Shown here: positions 54,138 through 64,000 of the stretch, piece after piece
How positions within the stretch are numbered: position 1 is the stretch's first letter
Layout of the letters: the number at the start of each line of letters is the position of its first letter
Source: Bacteroidota bacterium
Lineage (GTDB): Bacteria > Bacteroidota > Bacteroidia > AKYH767-A > 2013-40CM-41-45
Length of the DNA stretch: 64,000 nucleotides
Direction: 5' to 3'
Assembly: GCA_016720655.1 (NCBI GenBank)
Contig: JADKKE010000002.1
Span: 62,001 to 126,000, forward strand
Program-made: the position numbers and the translations under genes
Notes under the pieces: model-generated
Databases searched by the model: none
What the model saw: only the letters and a program-made list of their open reading frames with translations
What the model was told of the DNA's origin: nothing

Positions 54138-56708
54138 TTATTCCTGATCCTTTTTCTTCCGTCCTGATCCCGTTTTAGCAGGTGGAGGTGGAGTGTTCGC
54201 TTTGATCACTGTAATCTTTAGTGAAGTACTTTCTTTATCGAAATGCACTTCCAAAATATCACCTTCTACCATTTCAGCTTTGATGATTTCCTCAGCCAGT
54301 GGATCCTCCAGATATTTCTGGATCGCACGTTTCAATGGACGGGCTCCGTAATTCACATCATAACCTCTGTCAGAAATGAAATCCTTCGCCTCGTCAGTCA
54401 ATTGAAGTTTGTAACCAAGCTCAACAACGCGTTTGTAAAGGTGGACCAATTCCACATCGATGATCTTGTGAATATCCTCTTTGCTAAGTGAATTGAACAT
54501 CACTACATCGTCAATACGATTCAGGAATTCAGGAGCGAAGGCTTTCTTGAGAGCACTTTCAATGACTCCTCGTGCATGCTCATCAACCTGCGTTGTCTTG
54601 GCTTCTGTTTGGAAACCGACACCCTGACCGAAATCCTTCAACTGGCGTGAACCAATATTAGAAGTCATGATCATGATGGTGTTTTTGAAATCTACTTTTC
54701 TTCCCAAACTATCCGTCAGAACACCTTCATCCAATACTTGAAGCAATAAGTTGAAAATATCCGGATGGGCTTTTTCTATTTCGTCAAGGAGAACAACAGA
54801 GTAGGGCTTACGACGAACTTTTTCTGTCAACTGCCCGCCTTCTTCGTAACCTACATATCCCGGAGGAGCACCGATAAGACGGGAAACTGCAAATTTCTCC
54901 ATGTACTCACTCATATCAATACGAATCAGTGCGTCTTCCGAATCGAAAAGATATCGGGCGATAACTTTTGCAAGTTCCGTTTTACCAACACCGGTCGGGC
55001 CAAGGAAAATGAATGTTCCAATCGGCTTATTGGGATCTTTCAATCCTGCCCGGTTACGTTGGATTGCTTTTACAACTTTGGAAATTGCACCGTCCTGACC
55101 AATCACTTTGCCTCTCAATTCATCGGCCATTTTTACAAGGCGATGGCTTTCTGTTTGTGCAACACGGGTTACCGGAATACCGGTCATCATTGCAACAACT
55201 TCAGCAACGTCATTTTCAGTAACTGTATAGCGATGGTTCTTTGTTTCCTCTTCCCATTGCTTTTTAGCCAGTTCCAATTGCTCGAGTAACTGTTTTTCAG
55301 TATCACGCAATTTGGCAGCTTCCTCATATTTTTGACTGCGAACAACACGATTCTTTTCGTTCTTGATATCCGCAACTTTACCTTCCAGTTCAAGTATGTT
55401 CTTCGGTACATGAATATTTGTAATGTGTACGCGGCTACCGGATTCATCAAGAGCATCAATCGCCTTATCAGGAAGAAAACGGTCGGTGATGTAACGCGCA
55501 GTGAGGGTTACACAAGCCTTGATCGCTTCCGGAGTAAAGTTAACATTGTGATGCTCTTCATACCGGTCCTTAATATTATTCAGGATTTCCAGAGACTCAT
55601 CAACAGAAGCAGGTTCAACCAACACACGTTGGAATCGACGATCCAAAGCACCATCTTTTTCTATGTACTGACGATACTCATCAAGAGTCGTTGCTCCAAT
55701 ACATTGAATTTCTCCACGGGCAAGAGCAGGTTTAAACATATTTGAAGCATCCAATGATCCGGATGCACCGCCAGCACCGATGATGGTATGAATTTCATCA
55801 ATGAAAAGAATAACATCCGGAGATTTTTCCAATTCATTCATCACAGCTTTCATTCTTTCTTCAAACTGCCCACGGTATTTCGTACCGGCAACCAGAGAAG
55901 CAAGATCCAAAGTGACAATGCGTTTATTAAAAAGTACACGAGATACTTTACGTTGAACGATGCGAAGTGCAAGTCCTTCCGCAATTGCAGACTTACCAAC
56001 TCCCGGTTCACCAATCAGAATCGGATTGTTCTTTTTCCGTCTGGATAGGATCTGAGATACTCGCTCGATTTCTTTTTCACGGCCTACGATAGGGTCGAGG
56101 CGACCATCTTCAGCGGCTTTGGTGAGATCCCTTCCGAAATTATCGAGAACAGGAGTTTTGGATTTTGAATCGGAAGATTTTTTTCCACTCATACTACCAC
56201 CGCCACCACCTTCATCGTCTTTTGCATACGGATCATCCTCAGAGGGGTTTTGCGGTGCTTCGGATTTGAAATTGGATTTGATAATATCCAATTCCTCTTT
56301 CACGATATCGTAATTGATTCCATATTGATTCAGAATCTGGGTGGCAATGTTGTCTTCGTCTTTTAGGATCGATAACAACAGATGTTCTGTTCCAATCACA
56401 TCACTCTTGAATACTTTCGCTTCCAGATAGGTGATCTTCAAAGCCTTTTCAGCTTGCTTGGTGAGTGGAATATTGCTCAGGTTATTAATCGAAGCCGAAC
56501 TTCCTTTCACAGAATTCTCGACAGACTTTCGCAATTCATTCAGGTTAATCCCTAATGATTTGAGAATCTTAATTGCCATGCCTTCCCCTTCACGGATCAG
56601 CCCCAGCAGAAGATGTTCTGTGCCAATATAATCATGACCCAGGCGAAGAGCTTCTTCACGACTGAAGGTGATTACATCCTTGACACGGGGAGAAAATTTA
56701 GCTTCCAT
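54138..56708 (-). CDS. clpC: ClpC-type Clp protease ATPase
   Basis: Unfoldase that feeds ClpP. 856 aa: two Clp_N repeats (about 1-150, HDYIGTEHLLLGLIREGEG, split), AAA1 with GEPGVGKSAIAEG and FIDEIHTIIGAGG, a UVR motif in the short middle domain (YEEAAKLRDTE), AAA2 with GPTGVGKTELAK and the pore loop GAPPGYVGYEEGG, and a ClpP-docking tripeptide in GQGVGFQTE. The UVR motif and docking loop make this ClpC, unlike ClpB at 16632. The C-terminal tail is rich in P, K and G. No ctsR or mcsB genes flank it. Confidence 0.96.
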   Translation of the reverse strand: MEAKFSPRVKDVITFSREEALRLGHDYIGTEHLLLGLIREGEGMAIKILKSLGINLNELRKSVENSVKGSSASINNLSNIPLTKQAEKALKITYLEAKVFKSDVIGTEHLLLSILKDEDNIATQILNQYGINYDIVKEELDIIKSNFKSEAPQNPSEDDPYAKDDEGGGGGSMSGKKSSDSKSKTPVLDNFGRDLTKAAEDGRLDPIVGREKEIERVSQILSRRKKNNPILIGEPGVGKSAIAEGLALRIVQRKVSRVLFNKRIVTLDLASLVAGTKYRGQFEERMKAVMNELEKSPDVILFIDEIHTIIGAGGASGSLDASNMFKPALARGEIQCIGATTLDEYRQYIEKDGALDRRFQRVLVEPASVDESLEILNNIKDRYEEHHNVNFTPEAIKACVTLTARYITDRFLPDKAIDALDESGSRVHITNIHVPKNILELEGKVADIKNEKNRVVRSQKYEEAAKLRDTEKQLLEQLELAKKQWEEETKNHRYTVTENDVAEVVAMMTGIPVTRVAQTESHRLVKMADELRGKVIGQDGAISKVVKAIQRNRAGLKDPNKPIGTFIFLGPTGVGKTELAKVIARYLFDSEDALIRIDMSEYMEKFAVSRLIGAPPGYVGYEEGGQLTEKVRRKPYSVVLLDEIEKAHPDIFNLLLQVLDEGVLTDSLGRKVDFKNTIMIMTSNIGSRQLKDFGQGVGFQTEAKTTQVDEHARGVIESALKKAFAPEFLNRIDDVVMFNSLSKEDIHKIIDVELVHLYKRVVELGYKLQLTDEAKDFISDRGYDVNYGARPLKRAIQKYLEDPLAEEIIKAEMVEGDILEVHFDKESTSLKITVIKANTPPPPAKTGSGRKKKDQE

Positions 56709-57018
56709 AAATCAGTGTTTTCTTAAGTATAACGGTTAAGTAATCTTCAGTTTGCAAGAAACATGCAATTGACCAGTACCTGCCATTAGGTCAGGCCTAC
56801 TTTTCAACACATTTCTGTTTGTTAATATAGATCAAAATTACAGGGATTTTAGTACCTTCGTCAGCCTGTCAAAGCGGGGAAAAATGGATCATTTCTTACG
56901 GTTTTAAACGGAACCCAAATGCGTTTTATTTCTTGGGTAAGGAATTAAACTATTCATCGATTTCAGGTTTTCAGAACCAACAAGGGCAACAAACAAACAA
57001 TAAAGGTAAATCAGATAT
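56709..57018. other. Intergenic region between divergent clpC and gyrA
   Basis: 310 nt without a gene. A possible -7 element TACCTTCG lies at 56853-56860 on the + strand, with about 150 nt to the gyrA ATG. No clear -33 partner, no repeat or palindrome. Regulation of clpC from its side is not visible. Confidence 0.45.
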
Positions 57019-59591
57019 ATGGTTGAAGGAGAGAAAATTATTCCGATTAACATTGAAGAGGAAATGAAAACAGCTTACATCGATTACTCGATGTCAGTGA
57101 TTGTTTCCAGGGCATTACCTGATGTTCGTGATGGTTTAAAGCCAGTCCACCGCCGGGTATTATTCGGCATGCTTGATCTTGGCGTCCTCAGCAATCGTCC
57201 CTATAAAAAGTCTGCCCGTATTGTCGGGGAAGTTCTTGGTAAATACCATCCGCACGGCGATGGATCAGTATATGATGCAATGGTCCGTATGGCGCAGGAC
57301 TGGAGTTTACGTTATCCTTTGATTGACGGACAAGGTAACTTCGGTTCCATGGACGGCGATTCACCGGCTGCTATGCGATATACGGAAGCTCGTCTGAAGA
57401 AAATTGCGGAAGACATGTTGCTTGATATCGACAAAGAGACTGTCGACTTCACTCTCAATTTTGACGATTCCCTGAAGGAGCCAACCGTGCTTCCTGCCAA
57501 AGTGCCAAACTTGCTGATTAACGGTGCCTCCGGAATAGCAGTTGGTATGGCCACCAACATGCCTCCTCACAACATTACAGAGGTTATTGAAGGAATCATT
57601 GCTTATATCGCCAACCGTGACATTACAATTGATGAACTTATGAAGTTTGTCAAAGCTCCTGATTTTCCTACTGCCGGAATCATCTACGGTTATGCCGGAG
57701 TAAAGGAAGCTTTTCATACTGGTCGGGGTCGGATCGTTCTCCGTGCGCGGACAACCATTGAAACCGCAGCCAACGGAAAGGAAAGAATCATCGTTACAGA
57801 AGTTCCTTACCAGGTGAACAAAGCTGAAATGATTAAACGTACTGCTGATCTCATCAATGAGAAAAAATTGATGGTATCACAGATCTTCGCGACGAAAGTG
57901 ACCGGGATGGAATCCGGGTGGTGTATGAACTCCGCAGGGATGCAATTGCGAATGTTGTCTTAAATAATCTTTACAAATATACTTCGCTTCAATCTTCCTT
58001 CAGTGTCAACAATGTCGCTCTGGTTCACGGGCGACCAATGACTCTGAATCTGAAAGATCAGATCGTTCACTATGTAAACCACAGACATGAAGTCGTAATT
58101 CGCCGCACTCAATATGAATTGCGTGAAGCTGAAAAACGAGCACATATTCTGGAAGGATTGCTAATTGCCCTGGATCATCTCGATGAGGTGATTGCACTCA
58201 TCCGTGCTTCACAAACTCCGACAATTGCACAGGAAGGGTTGATGTCTCAGTTTCAACTGAGCGAAATTCAATCCAAAGCAATTCTTGAAATGCGTTTGCA
58301 ACGTCTTACAGGACTTGAACGCGACAAGATTCGTGAAGAATACAATGAACTCATGAAACTCATCGAGTACTATCGTGATGTACTCGCCAATGAAGATTTA
58401 CGAATGGAAATCATTCGTGATGAGATGATTGAAATGAAAGAGAAATACGGTGATGAACGCCGTACGGAGATCGTTTTTGCCGGTGATGATATTTCAATGG
58501 AAGAACTGATTGCTGACGAAGATGTCGTGATCACCATCTCCCACCTGGGCTATGTGAAACGCACTCCACTCACGGAATACCGCACACAAGGCAGGGGAGG
58601 ACGTGGTGCCAAAGGAAGCTCCACACGGGAAGAAGATTTTGTTGAACATATTTATGTTGCTTCCACACACAACTACATGCTCTTCTTTACTGAGAAAGGC
58701 AGATGCTTCTGGCTTAAAGTGTATGAAATACCAGAAGGAAATAAAACATCAAAAGGAAGAGCAATTCAAAATCTAATCAGTATTCCACCGGATGATAAAG
58801 TGAAAGCTTTCATCAATGTGAAAAACCTGGAAGACGATGAATACATCAACAACAATTTTATTACGATGTGTACGCTGAATGGTACCATCAAAAAAACTTC
58901 ACTCGAAGCGTATTCTCGTCCCCGCTTATCAGGGATCAATGCAATTAATATCGAAGATGGAGATTTCCTCCTGGAAGCCCGACTCACCAATGGCAAACAA
59001 GAAATCATGCTGGCTACCCGGAAGGGAAAACTGGTTCGATTCAACGAAGAAACTGTACGCCCGGTCGGACGAAACTCGATCGGAGTAAAAGGAGTTACTT
59101 TGGATGAAAATGACGATGCGGTTATCGGAATGGTTTGTGTGAATGATCCTGTTCGGGAATCCGTTCTTGTTGTATCTGAAAAAGGATATGGAAAACGATC
59201 CGAAGTGGAAGAGTACAGGAAAACAAATCGTGGAGCCAAAGGAGTCAAAACAATTAACGTTACAGACAAAACCGGAGATCTCATCGCAATCAAAGTTGTA
59301 GAAGATGATGATGATCTGATGATCATTAATAAATCCGGGATAACCATCCGTATGAAGGTTGCTGATTTGCGAGTGATGGGCAGAGCTACACAAGGAGTTC
59401 GTCTGATTCGTCTTGATGACGATGATGCAATTGCATCTGTCGCAAAAGTGGAGGTGGATGAAGAAGAAAAGAAAGCTGAAATGGGAATTGTACACACGGA
59501 GCTTCCGGAGTCTGAAAATGGAGAGGATGTCGGAAATGAAGAAACAGGAGAAAACGGAACAAACACTGATGAAAGTAACCCGATAGTTTAA
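57019..59591 (+). CDS. gyrA: DNA gyrase subunit A, frame broken by a 1-nt deletion
   Basis: DNA-cleaving subunit of gyrase. The first frame (57019-57963) has RALPDVRDGLKPVHRRVLFGM (split: DVRDGLKPVHRR), catalytic tyrosine in AAMRYTEARL, and the quinolone region HPHGDGSVYDAMVRMAQDW. The second frame (57918-59591) has the coiled tower, the gate and six CTD beta-pinwheel repeats with the GyrA box (GRGGRGAKG). Adding one A in the run at 57862-57867 gives EKKIDGITDLRDESDRDGIR and VVYELRRDAIANVV, and a full length of 857 aa. Break is most likely a homopolymer error. The QRDR position matching E. coli Ser83 is Gly. Confidence 0.95.
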
Positions 59592-59612
59592 CCAACCCTT
59601 TAATGTTGAGAC

Positions 59613-60800
59613 ATGAAAAGAATTAGTCTTATTCTCATTGCTCTTTGCATGAGTTCCGGTTTCGTCTTTTCTCAAAAAGCGAAAGTGCGTAGTGCTTACA
59701 ATTTTTACAAAGATCCGTACAACGATTACGGAAAAGCGAAGGAAGCAATTGACGAGGCTGTCGTGAATGAGCAATCCAAGGGAATGGCGGAAGCCTGGTA
59801 TTACCGCGGACTCATTTACAGTGCGCTTTATACTAGTGATAGTTTTAAAAGTCTGTGTAATCAATGCCTTGAAACTGCCGTGGAAAGTTTTCAAAAAGCA
59901 AATGAGCTCGACCCAAAAAACCAATGGATCGATGAAATTAACACCTTTAGAATCCCACAGGTAAAACAGCTTATCTTCAGTTCCGGTGTCTCTTCATTTA
60001 ACAGCGGTAATTTTACGAAAGCACTCAGCGATTTTGAATATGTTTTGAAACTTTCTCCGGGTGATACTACGGTAACACTGAACTCAGCCATTTCTGCTGA
60101 GAATGCAGGGAATAAAGAAAAAGCAAAACTTTATTACAAGCAGTTAACATCGATGAATTACAACGACGATCATATTTTTATGTCCTTGTCAAATATTTAT
60201 CTGCAGGAAAAAGATACGGTCAATGCACTGAAAACAATCCGGGAAGCAAGAAAACTTTTTCCGGATACACTGCGGGTGTTATTATCGGAAATCAACATCA
60301 TGCTTTCCATGAATCAGCAGCAGGAAGCTATTGGTGCAATGGAAACAGCAATTATTAAAGATCCTCAAAATCAAAATTTGTATCTCGCCCTGGGAAATGC
60401 TTACGATAATCTTGGCCACCCAAAAGATGAAAAAGGCAATGACATGGCCCGGACAGCGGAGACAGAAGCCTATTCCACGAAAGCTGAGGATCTTTATAAA
60501 AAAGGTCTGCTCATCAACCCCAACAGTTTTGAACTCAATTTTAACCTGGGTGCTTATTACTTCAACCAGGCCTCTGAAATGGAGAATCGTGCAAATGCCA
60601 TGAAATCAACTGCTGATTACGATAAAGCAAAAATTGAATTCGACAAAAAGTACAAAGAGTGTGAACCTTTTCTAGAAAAAGCTCTTGAAGTCAACCCCAC
60701 CGATACCGGTACACTTAGCTCATTGAAATTATTGTATGCTCGCACAAAGGAAACCGAGAAATACAATATGGTAAAAGCCAAACTCGAGAACCAAAAATAG
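59613..60800 (+). CDS. Exported TPR protein
   Basis: 395 aa, signal peptide ending GFVFSQ, then TPR units (AWYYRGLIYSALY, AVESFQKANELDPKN, FTKALSDFEYVLKLSPGD, NLYLALGNAYDNLG, LYKKGLLINPNSFELNFNLGAYY, split) to the end. TPR proteins of this sort behind gyrA are common in Bacteroidota and probably act as periplasmic scaffolds; the partner is unknown. It starts 21 nt after gyrA. Its opening AYNFYKDPYNDYGKAKEAIDEA resembles the start of the truncated gene at 63895. Confidence 0.85.
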   Translation: MKRISLILIALCMSSGFVFSQKAKVRSAYNFYKDPYNDYGKAKEAIDEAVVNEQSKGMAEAWYYRGLIYSALYTSDSFKSLCNQCLETAVESFQKANELDPKNQWIDEINTFRIPQVKQLIFSSGVSSFNSGNFTKALSDFEYVLKLSPGDTTVTLNSAISAENAGNKEKAKLYYKQLTSMNYNDDHIFMSLSNIYLQEKDTVNALKTIREARKLFPDTLRVLLSEINIMLSMNQQQEAIGAMETAIIKDPQNQNLYLALGNAYDNLGHPKDEKGNDMARTAETEAYSTKAEDLYKKGLLINPNSFELNFNLGAYYFNQASEMENRANAMKSTADYDKAKIEFDKKYKECEPFLEKALEVNPTDTGTLSSLKLLYARTKETEKYNMVKAKLENQK

Positions 60801-60974
60801 AAGTATTATTCCGAATGAAATTGCATTTGCATCCTCGGCTTAACCCATCTGTTCAACTATTGAATCCACTATGCATTTCGGCATTTGTTGACAAGTTCGT
60901 CGTCTGCCTTCATGTGTAATAATAATTCGTATTTCAAAACATCTACCGTTTCAATAAAACATACTAATCCAACT

Positions 60975-63815
60975 ATGAAAACAGTCCAATTAATTGCAAA
61001 GTGGTTCTTGCTTGTATTTATTCTCAGTGCAGGTACTGCTGTTGCTCAACCACAACTTATCGAAAAAGTTGAACAGGGAAGTGGCATGACCATCCCATTT
61101 GAAAAATGGAAATTAACGAATGGACTAACCATCCTTGTGCACGAAGATCACACCAATCCATTGGTGACGGTGCGCATCACGTATCATGTTGGTTCTGCCA
61201 GAGAAAGTATCGGCAAGTCCGGTTTTGCCCATTTCTTTGAACACATGATGTTCGAAGGATCGGATCATGTAAAGGACAAAGAACATTTTAAAATTATCAG
61301 TGAAGCGGGTGGAACAATGAATGGTAACACCGAAAGAGATAAAACAAATTATTTTGAAATTGTGCCAAGCAACAACCTTGAAGTTGCCTTGTGGCTGGAA
61401 GCAGATCGCATGGGTTTTCTTTTGGATTCAGTAACCAAAGAGAAGTTTGAAATTCAAAGAGCGACTGTGAAAAATGAAAAGTCACAGAACGTTGAGAACA
61501 TTCCCTATGCAATGGCTTTCGTGGAAACCATCAATCAAATTTTATACCCTCCGGGGCATCCTTATAGCTGGCCGGTTATCGGATATGTCGATGATCTGAA
61601 CAGAGTAACTGTTGATGACCTGAAGAATTTTTTCCTTCGCTGGTACGGACCAAACAATGCGATCCTCACAATTTCCGGTGATGTAAATACAAAGGATGCC
61701 ATTGCACTTGCAGGCAAATATTTTGGACCTATAAATCCTTCTCCGGAAGTAAAAAAAATAAAGGTGCCCACACCAATTTTATCAGTGGATCAATATGCCA
61801 ATTATGTCGACAATATATACCTCCCGCTCACACTGATGGTATATCCAACAGTACCCCGTTTTCATCGCGATGAAGCTGCCCTGATGTTAATGGCGGATAT
61901 GATGGGGGAGGGGAATAACTCTGTTTTTTATAAAAATTTCGTGAAAACAGAAAAAGCCATCGCAGCACAGGTTGGGTATACAGGAGATGAATTAGCAGGT
62001 GAGTTAAGTGTTACGCTCGTGGCTTATCCCAATATGGAAGACCCAACAGCAATCGGAAAAGATTTTAATGAAACAGAAAAGAAAATTCATGAAACCATTA
62101 CTGAGTTTGAAACAAGCGGAATTACTGACGATGCCTTGCAACGTGTGAAATCAGCTAAGGAATCTCATATCGTGGATGAAATTTCAACAACATTCGGAAA
62201 AGCAGAATTGCTAACGGACTGGCAGTTATTTATCGGCAGGCCTTACAATCTTTCCGATGAACTGGATCGTTTTAACAAAGTAACAAAGGAAGACATCACG
62301 CGCGTTTTCAATAAATATGTAAAAGATAAATATGCAGCCATTGTAAATGTTTATCCAAAGAGTCCGGATTCCAAGGACTCCGTGAAGAGTGTCAATCCAA
62401 ATGCCAATTTGAAAGCAACGGATGATGCTGAATATGCCGGACTGAAATATGTAAAAGCAAAAGACAGTTTTGACAGAAGCAAACGTCCTCTGGCAGGTAC
62501 TCCAAAAGCACCGGTGATTCCACAATCGTATTCCCAAGTGCTGAAAAACGGAATAAAAGTGATTGGTACGAAAACCCAGACTCCGAAAGTGGTCATGTTG
62601 ATGACCATCAGAGGCGGGAATATGGTGTTTTCCGCTGACCCTAAAAAAAGCGGACTCAGTGAATTGACAAGCGGACTGATGAATGAAGGAACACAGAATT
62701 ATACCACTGAACAGATCAGTGCAGAACTGGATAAACTTGGCAGTAGCATTGCATTTGACGGAGGAAGAGAAAATACAACAGTTGAAATTCAATCACTCAC
62801 TAAAAATATTGATGCCACTTTAAAATTATTGGAGGAAAAATTATTTCGTCCGCGTTTTGATGCTGCAGATTTTAAACGGGTAAAAAAGCAATACATCGAA
62901 TCCCTTGCGAACGACCGGAAATCGGCGGACGCTACAGCGGATAAACTTTACAGCAGCATCCTTTTCGGGAATACCATTCTTGGTGCATATCCAACCGAGA
63001 AAAATATCCGGAAATTCTCATTGGATGATGTAAAAGCCTATTACCAACAATACTATTCTCCATCTGTTTCGAGTTTTGTAATTGTTGGTGATATCAGTGA
63101 AGCTGAGATTTTGCCAAAGCTTGCATTTCTGGAAAAATGGGAGTCAAAAGAAGTGAAGTTGCCGGAAATTACTGTCACACCATCTGTTTTACCAACAACG
63201 ATATATATTGCAAACAAAGACAATGCTCCGCAATCCGTATTTAAAATTGGAAATACCGGATTGCCATTCGATGCAACCGGTGATTATTTCAAAGCGAACG
63301 TCATGAATTTCGCCCTGGGTGGAGCTTTCAATAGTCGTTTGAATCTGAATCTTCGGGAAGAAAAAGGATTCACCTACGGAATTCGTTCCGGATTTCAGGG
63401 AACAAAATATCCGGGTACATATACGATTGGTGCAAGTGTAAGAAGAACGGCTACAGATTCGAGTATCACGGAAGTAATGCGCGAAATAAAAGAATACAAA
63501 GAAAAAGGATTAACCGACGAAGAGGTCGCATTTACGCGTAATTCTATCCTGAACAGTGAAGCCTTGCGTTATGAATCTCCCTTTCAAAAAGCAATGTTCC
63601 TTTCACGAATTGTACAATACGATTTGCCGACAGATTTCACGATCAAACAAGCTCAGATTCTAAAGGACATGACGAAAGAGGACATGAACGCGCTTGCAAA
63701 GAAATACCTGAATCCTGACACTATGGTGATTTTGGTAGTTGGCAATAAATATACCTTGAAAGACAAATTGGAGAAGTTGGGTTACGGTAAAATCAAAGAT
63801 GTTGATCTGGAATAG
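60975..63815 (+). CDS. Exported M16-family zinc protease with two halves
   Basis: Pitrilysin/insulinase-type protease, 946 aa from ATG 60975, with a signal peptide (MKTVQLIAKWFLLVFILSAG, cleaved near AVAQ). The first half holds the inverted zinc motif HxxEH at about residues 86-90 (HFFEH) with a downstream glutamate in VKNEKSQN. The second half (about 520-940) is the inactive M16 unit (FNSRLNLNLREEKGFTYGIRSGF, split). Such proteases degrade peptides in the periplasm. The frame is open to 60885, but that start lacks a signal. Gap of 174 nt after the TPR gene shows no promoter I can support. Confidence 0.92.
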   Translation: MKTVQLIAKWFLLVFILSAGTAVAQPQLIEKVEQGSGMTIPFEKWKLTNGLTILVHEDHTNPLVTVRITYHVGSARESIGKSGFAHFFEHMMFEGSDHVKDKEHFKIISEAGGTMNGNTERDKTNYFEIVPSNNLEVALWLEADRMGFLLDSVTKEKFEIQRATVKNEKSQNVENIPYAMAFVETINQILYPPGHPYSWPVIGYVDDLNRVTVDDLKNFFLRWYGPNNAILTISGDVNTKDAIALAGKYFGPINPSPEVKKIKVPTPILSVDQYANYVDNIYLPLTLMVYPTVPRFHRDEAALMLMADMMGEGNNSVFYKNFVKTEKAIAAQVGYTGDELAGELSVTLVAYPNMEDPTAIGKDFNETEKKIHETITEFETSGITDDALQRVKSAKESHIVDEISTTFGKAELLTDWQLFIGRPYNLSDELDRFNKVTKEDITRVFNKYVKDKYAAIVNVYPKSPDSKDSVKSVNPNANLKATDDAEYAGLKYVKAKDSFDRSKRPLAGTPKAPVIPQSYSQVLKNGIKVIGTKTQTPKVVMLMTIRGGNMVFSADPKKSGLSELTSGLMNEGTQNYTTEQISAELDKLGSSIAFDGGRENTTVEIQSLTKNIDATLKLLEEKLFRPRFDAADFKRVKKQYIESLANDRKSADATADKLYSSILFGNTILGAYPTEKNIRKFSLDDVKAYYQQYYSPSVSSFVIVGDISEAEILPKLAFLEKWESKEVKLPEITVTPSVLPTTIYIANKDNAPQSVFKIGNTGLPFDATGDYFKANVMNFALGGAFNSRLNLNLREEKGFTYGIRSGFQGTKYPGTYTIGASVRRTATDSSITEVMREIKEYKEKGLTDEEVAFTRNSILNSEALRYESPFQKAMFLSRIVQYDLPTDFTIKQAQILKDMTKEDMNALAKKYLNPDTMVILVVGNKYTLKDKLEKLGYGKIKDVDLE

Positions 63816-63894
63816 TATTTGCAGGTCAGAGCATATTATATTTTATTCATCCACAAAATCACCATCACAGGTTAATTTATCAAATAACACGAAG

Positions 63895-64000
63895 ATGAAA
63901 CTTAAATTAATTATTCTTCTGCTTCTTGTATCTCTGCAATCCTGGTCACAGAATTTCAATGTACAAAGTGCATCAAATTCTTTGACTAATAAAGACCTGC
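63895..64000 (+). CDS. Exported protein, start only (3' truncated by window edge)
   Basis: ATG 63895 opens MKLKLIILLLLVSLQ with signal cleavage near SWSQ, then NFNVQSASNSLTNKDL, and runs out of the window after 35 codons. The mature start resembles the TPR protein at 59613 (N-Q-SA..., keywords of a TPR family), so a related TPR protein is likely, but too little is seen to be sure. Confidence 0.6.
   Translation, partial: MKLKLIILLLLVSLQSWSQNFNVQSASNSLTNKDL

Noticed and set aside
54765..55289. 174-aa ORF opposite clpC
   Set aside because: Shadow of clpC; cysteine and phenylalanine rich with no family sign.
47130..57963. Programmed ribosomal frameshifting as explanation for the breaks in lolA, ftsK and gyrA
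   Set aside because: No consistent slippery heptamer with a following stem is seen, shifts go both ways, and the same genes are not known to use frameshifting.
58766..59924. Long antisense frames opposite gyrA and the TPR gene (266 and 331 aa)
   Set aside because: Composition (S, F, C and T rich) and perfect overlap with well-conserved genes mark them as shadows of codon bias.
1..64000. tRNA, rRNA, riboswitch, prophage or insertion sequence
   Set aside because: I looked for T-loop bases, rRNA blocks, transposase motifs and inverted ends and saw nothing I could support.

Overview
The window is a stretch of ordinary chromosome from a member of the Bacteroidota (Flavobacteria, Sphingobacteria or Chitinophaga side; I cannot place it more finely). 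The evidence is the type IX secretion (T9SS) factor porD, at least four T9SS cargo proteins with a C-terminal sorting domain, DUF4295 behind rpmG, SBBP and choice-of-anchor B proteins, and promoters of the Bacteroidota type (TAnnTTTG, often TATCTTTG) close to start codons. The DNA is moderately AT-rich and gene-dense. I see no tRNA or rRNA gene, insertion sequence, prophage, CRISPR array or defence island.

Layout. 1-7077 (+): end of a T9SS cargo gene, bamD, an omega-subunit gene, coaBC, porD, ychF, a rhomboid protease, gmhB and a class IV aminotransferase. 7118-19244 (-): lipoprotein, DUF2179 membrane protein, sirtuin, fmt, MATE exporter, rlmI, 3-methyladenine glycosylase, recQ, secreted dienelactone hydrolase and clpB. 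19485-23839: a small unknown gene, an OmpA/thrombospondin-3 protein, an NlpC/P60 peptidase and a thiolase. 24048-28732 (+): a PgpH-type HD phosphohydrolase, truA and an ABC exporter, ending in a heptanucleotide repeat array. 28878-37328: transglutaminase-like protein, two secreted repeat proteins, nucleoside phosphorylase and two double-domain universal stress proteins. 37383-39206 (-): DUF4197, a small membrane protein and an ECF sigma factor. 39342-45426 (+): cinA, rpmB, a secreted M24 aminopeptidase, rpmG, DUF4295, ftsY and rimO. 45469-50281 (-): small exported protein, T9SS cargo, lolA and ftsK. 50560-54062 (+): DUF4412, recN and fabI; then clpC (-). 57019-64000 (+): gyrA, a TPR protein, an M16 protease and the start of another exported protein.

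The genes cover envelope building and export (bamD, lolA, porD and its cargo, gmhB, ABC exporter, OmpA), protein quality control (clpB, clpC, rhomboid, M16, M24), translation and RNA modification (rpmB, rpmG, rimO, truA, rlmI, fmt) and DNA maintenance (gyrA, recN, recQ, ftsK, glycosylase).

The most important technical point is that about ten genes, several of them normally essential (gyrA, ftsK, fmt, coaBC), have reading frames broken by 1-nt indels, mostly in short homopolymers. I read these mainly as consensus errors and give the joined spans. The most unusual real structure is a pair of intergenic arrays with exact 7-nt periodicity, each lying against a stop codon (28731-28870 and 47709-47750). 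I found no convincing undescribed multi-gene system.
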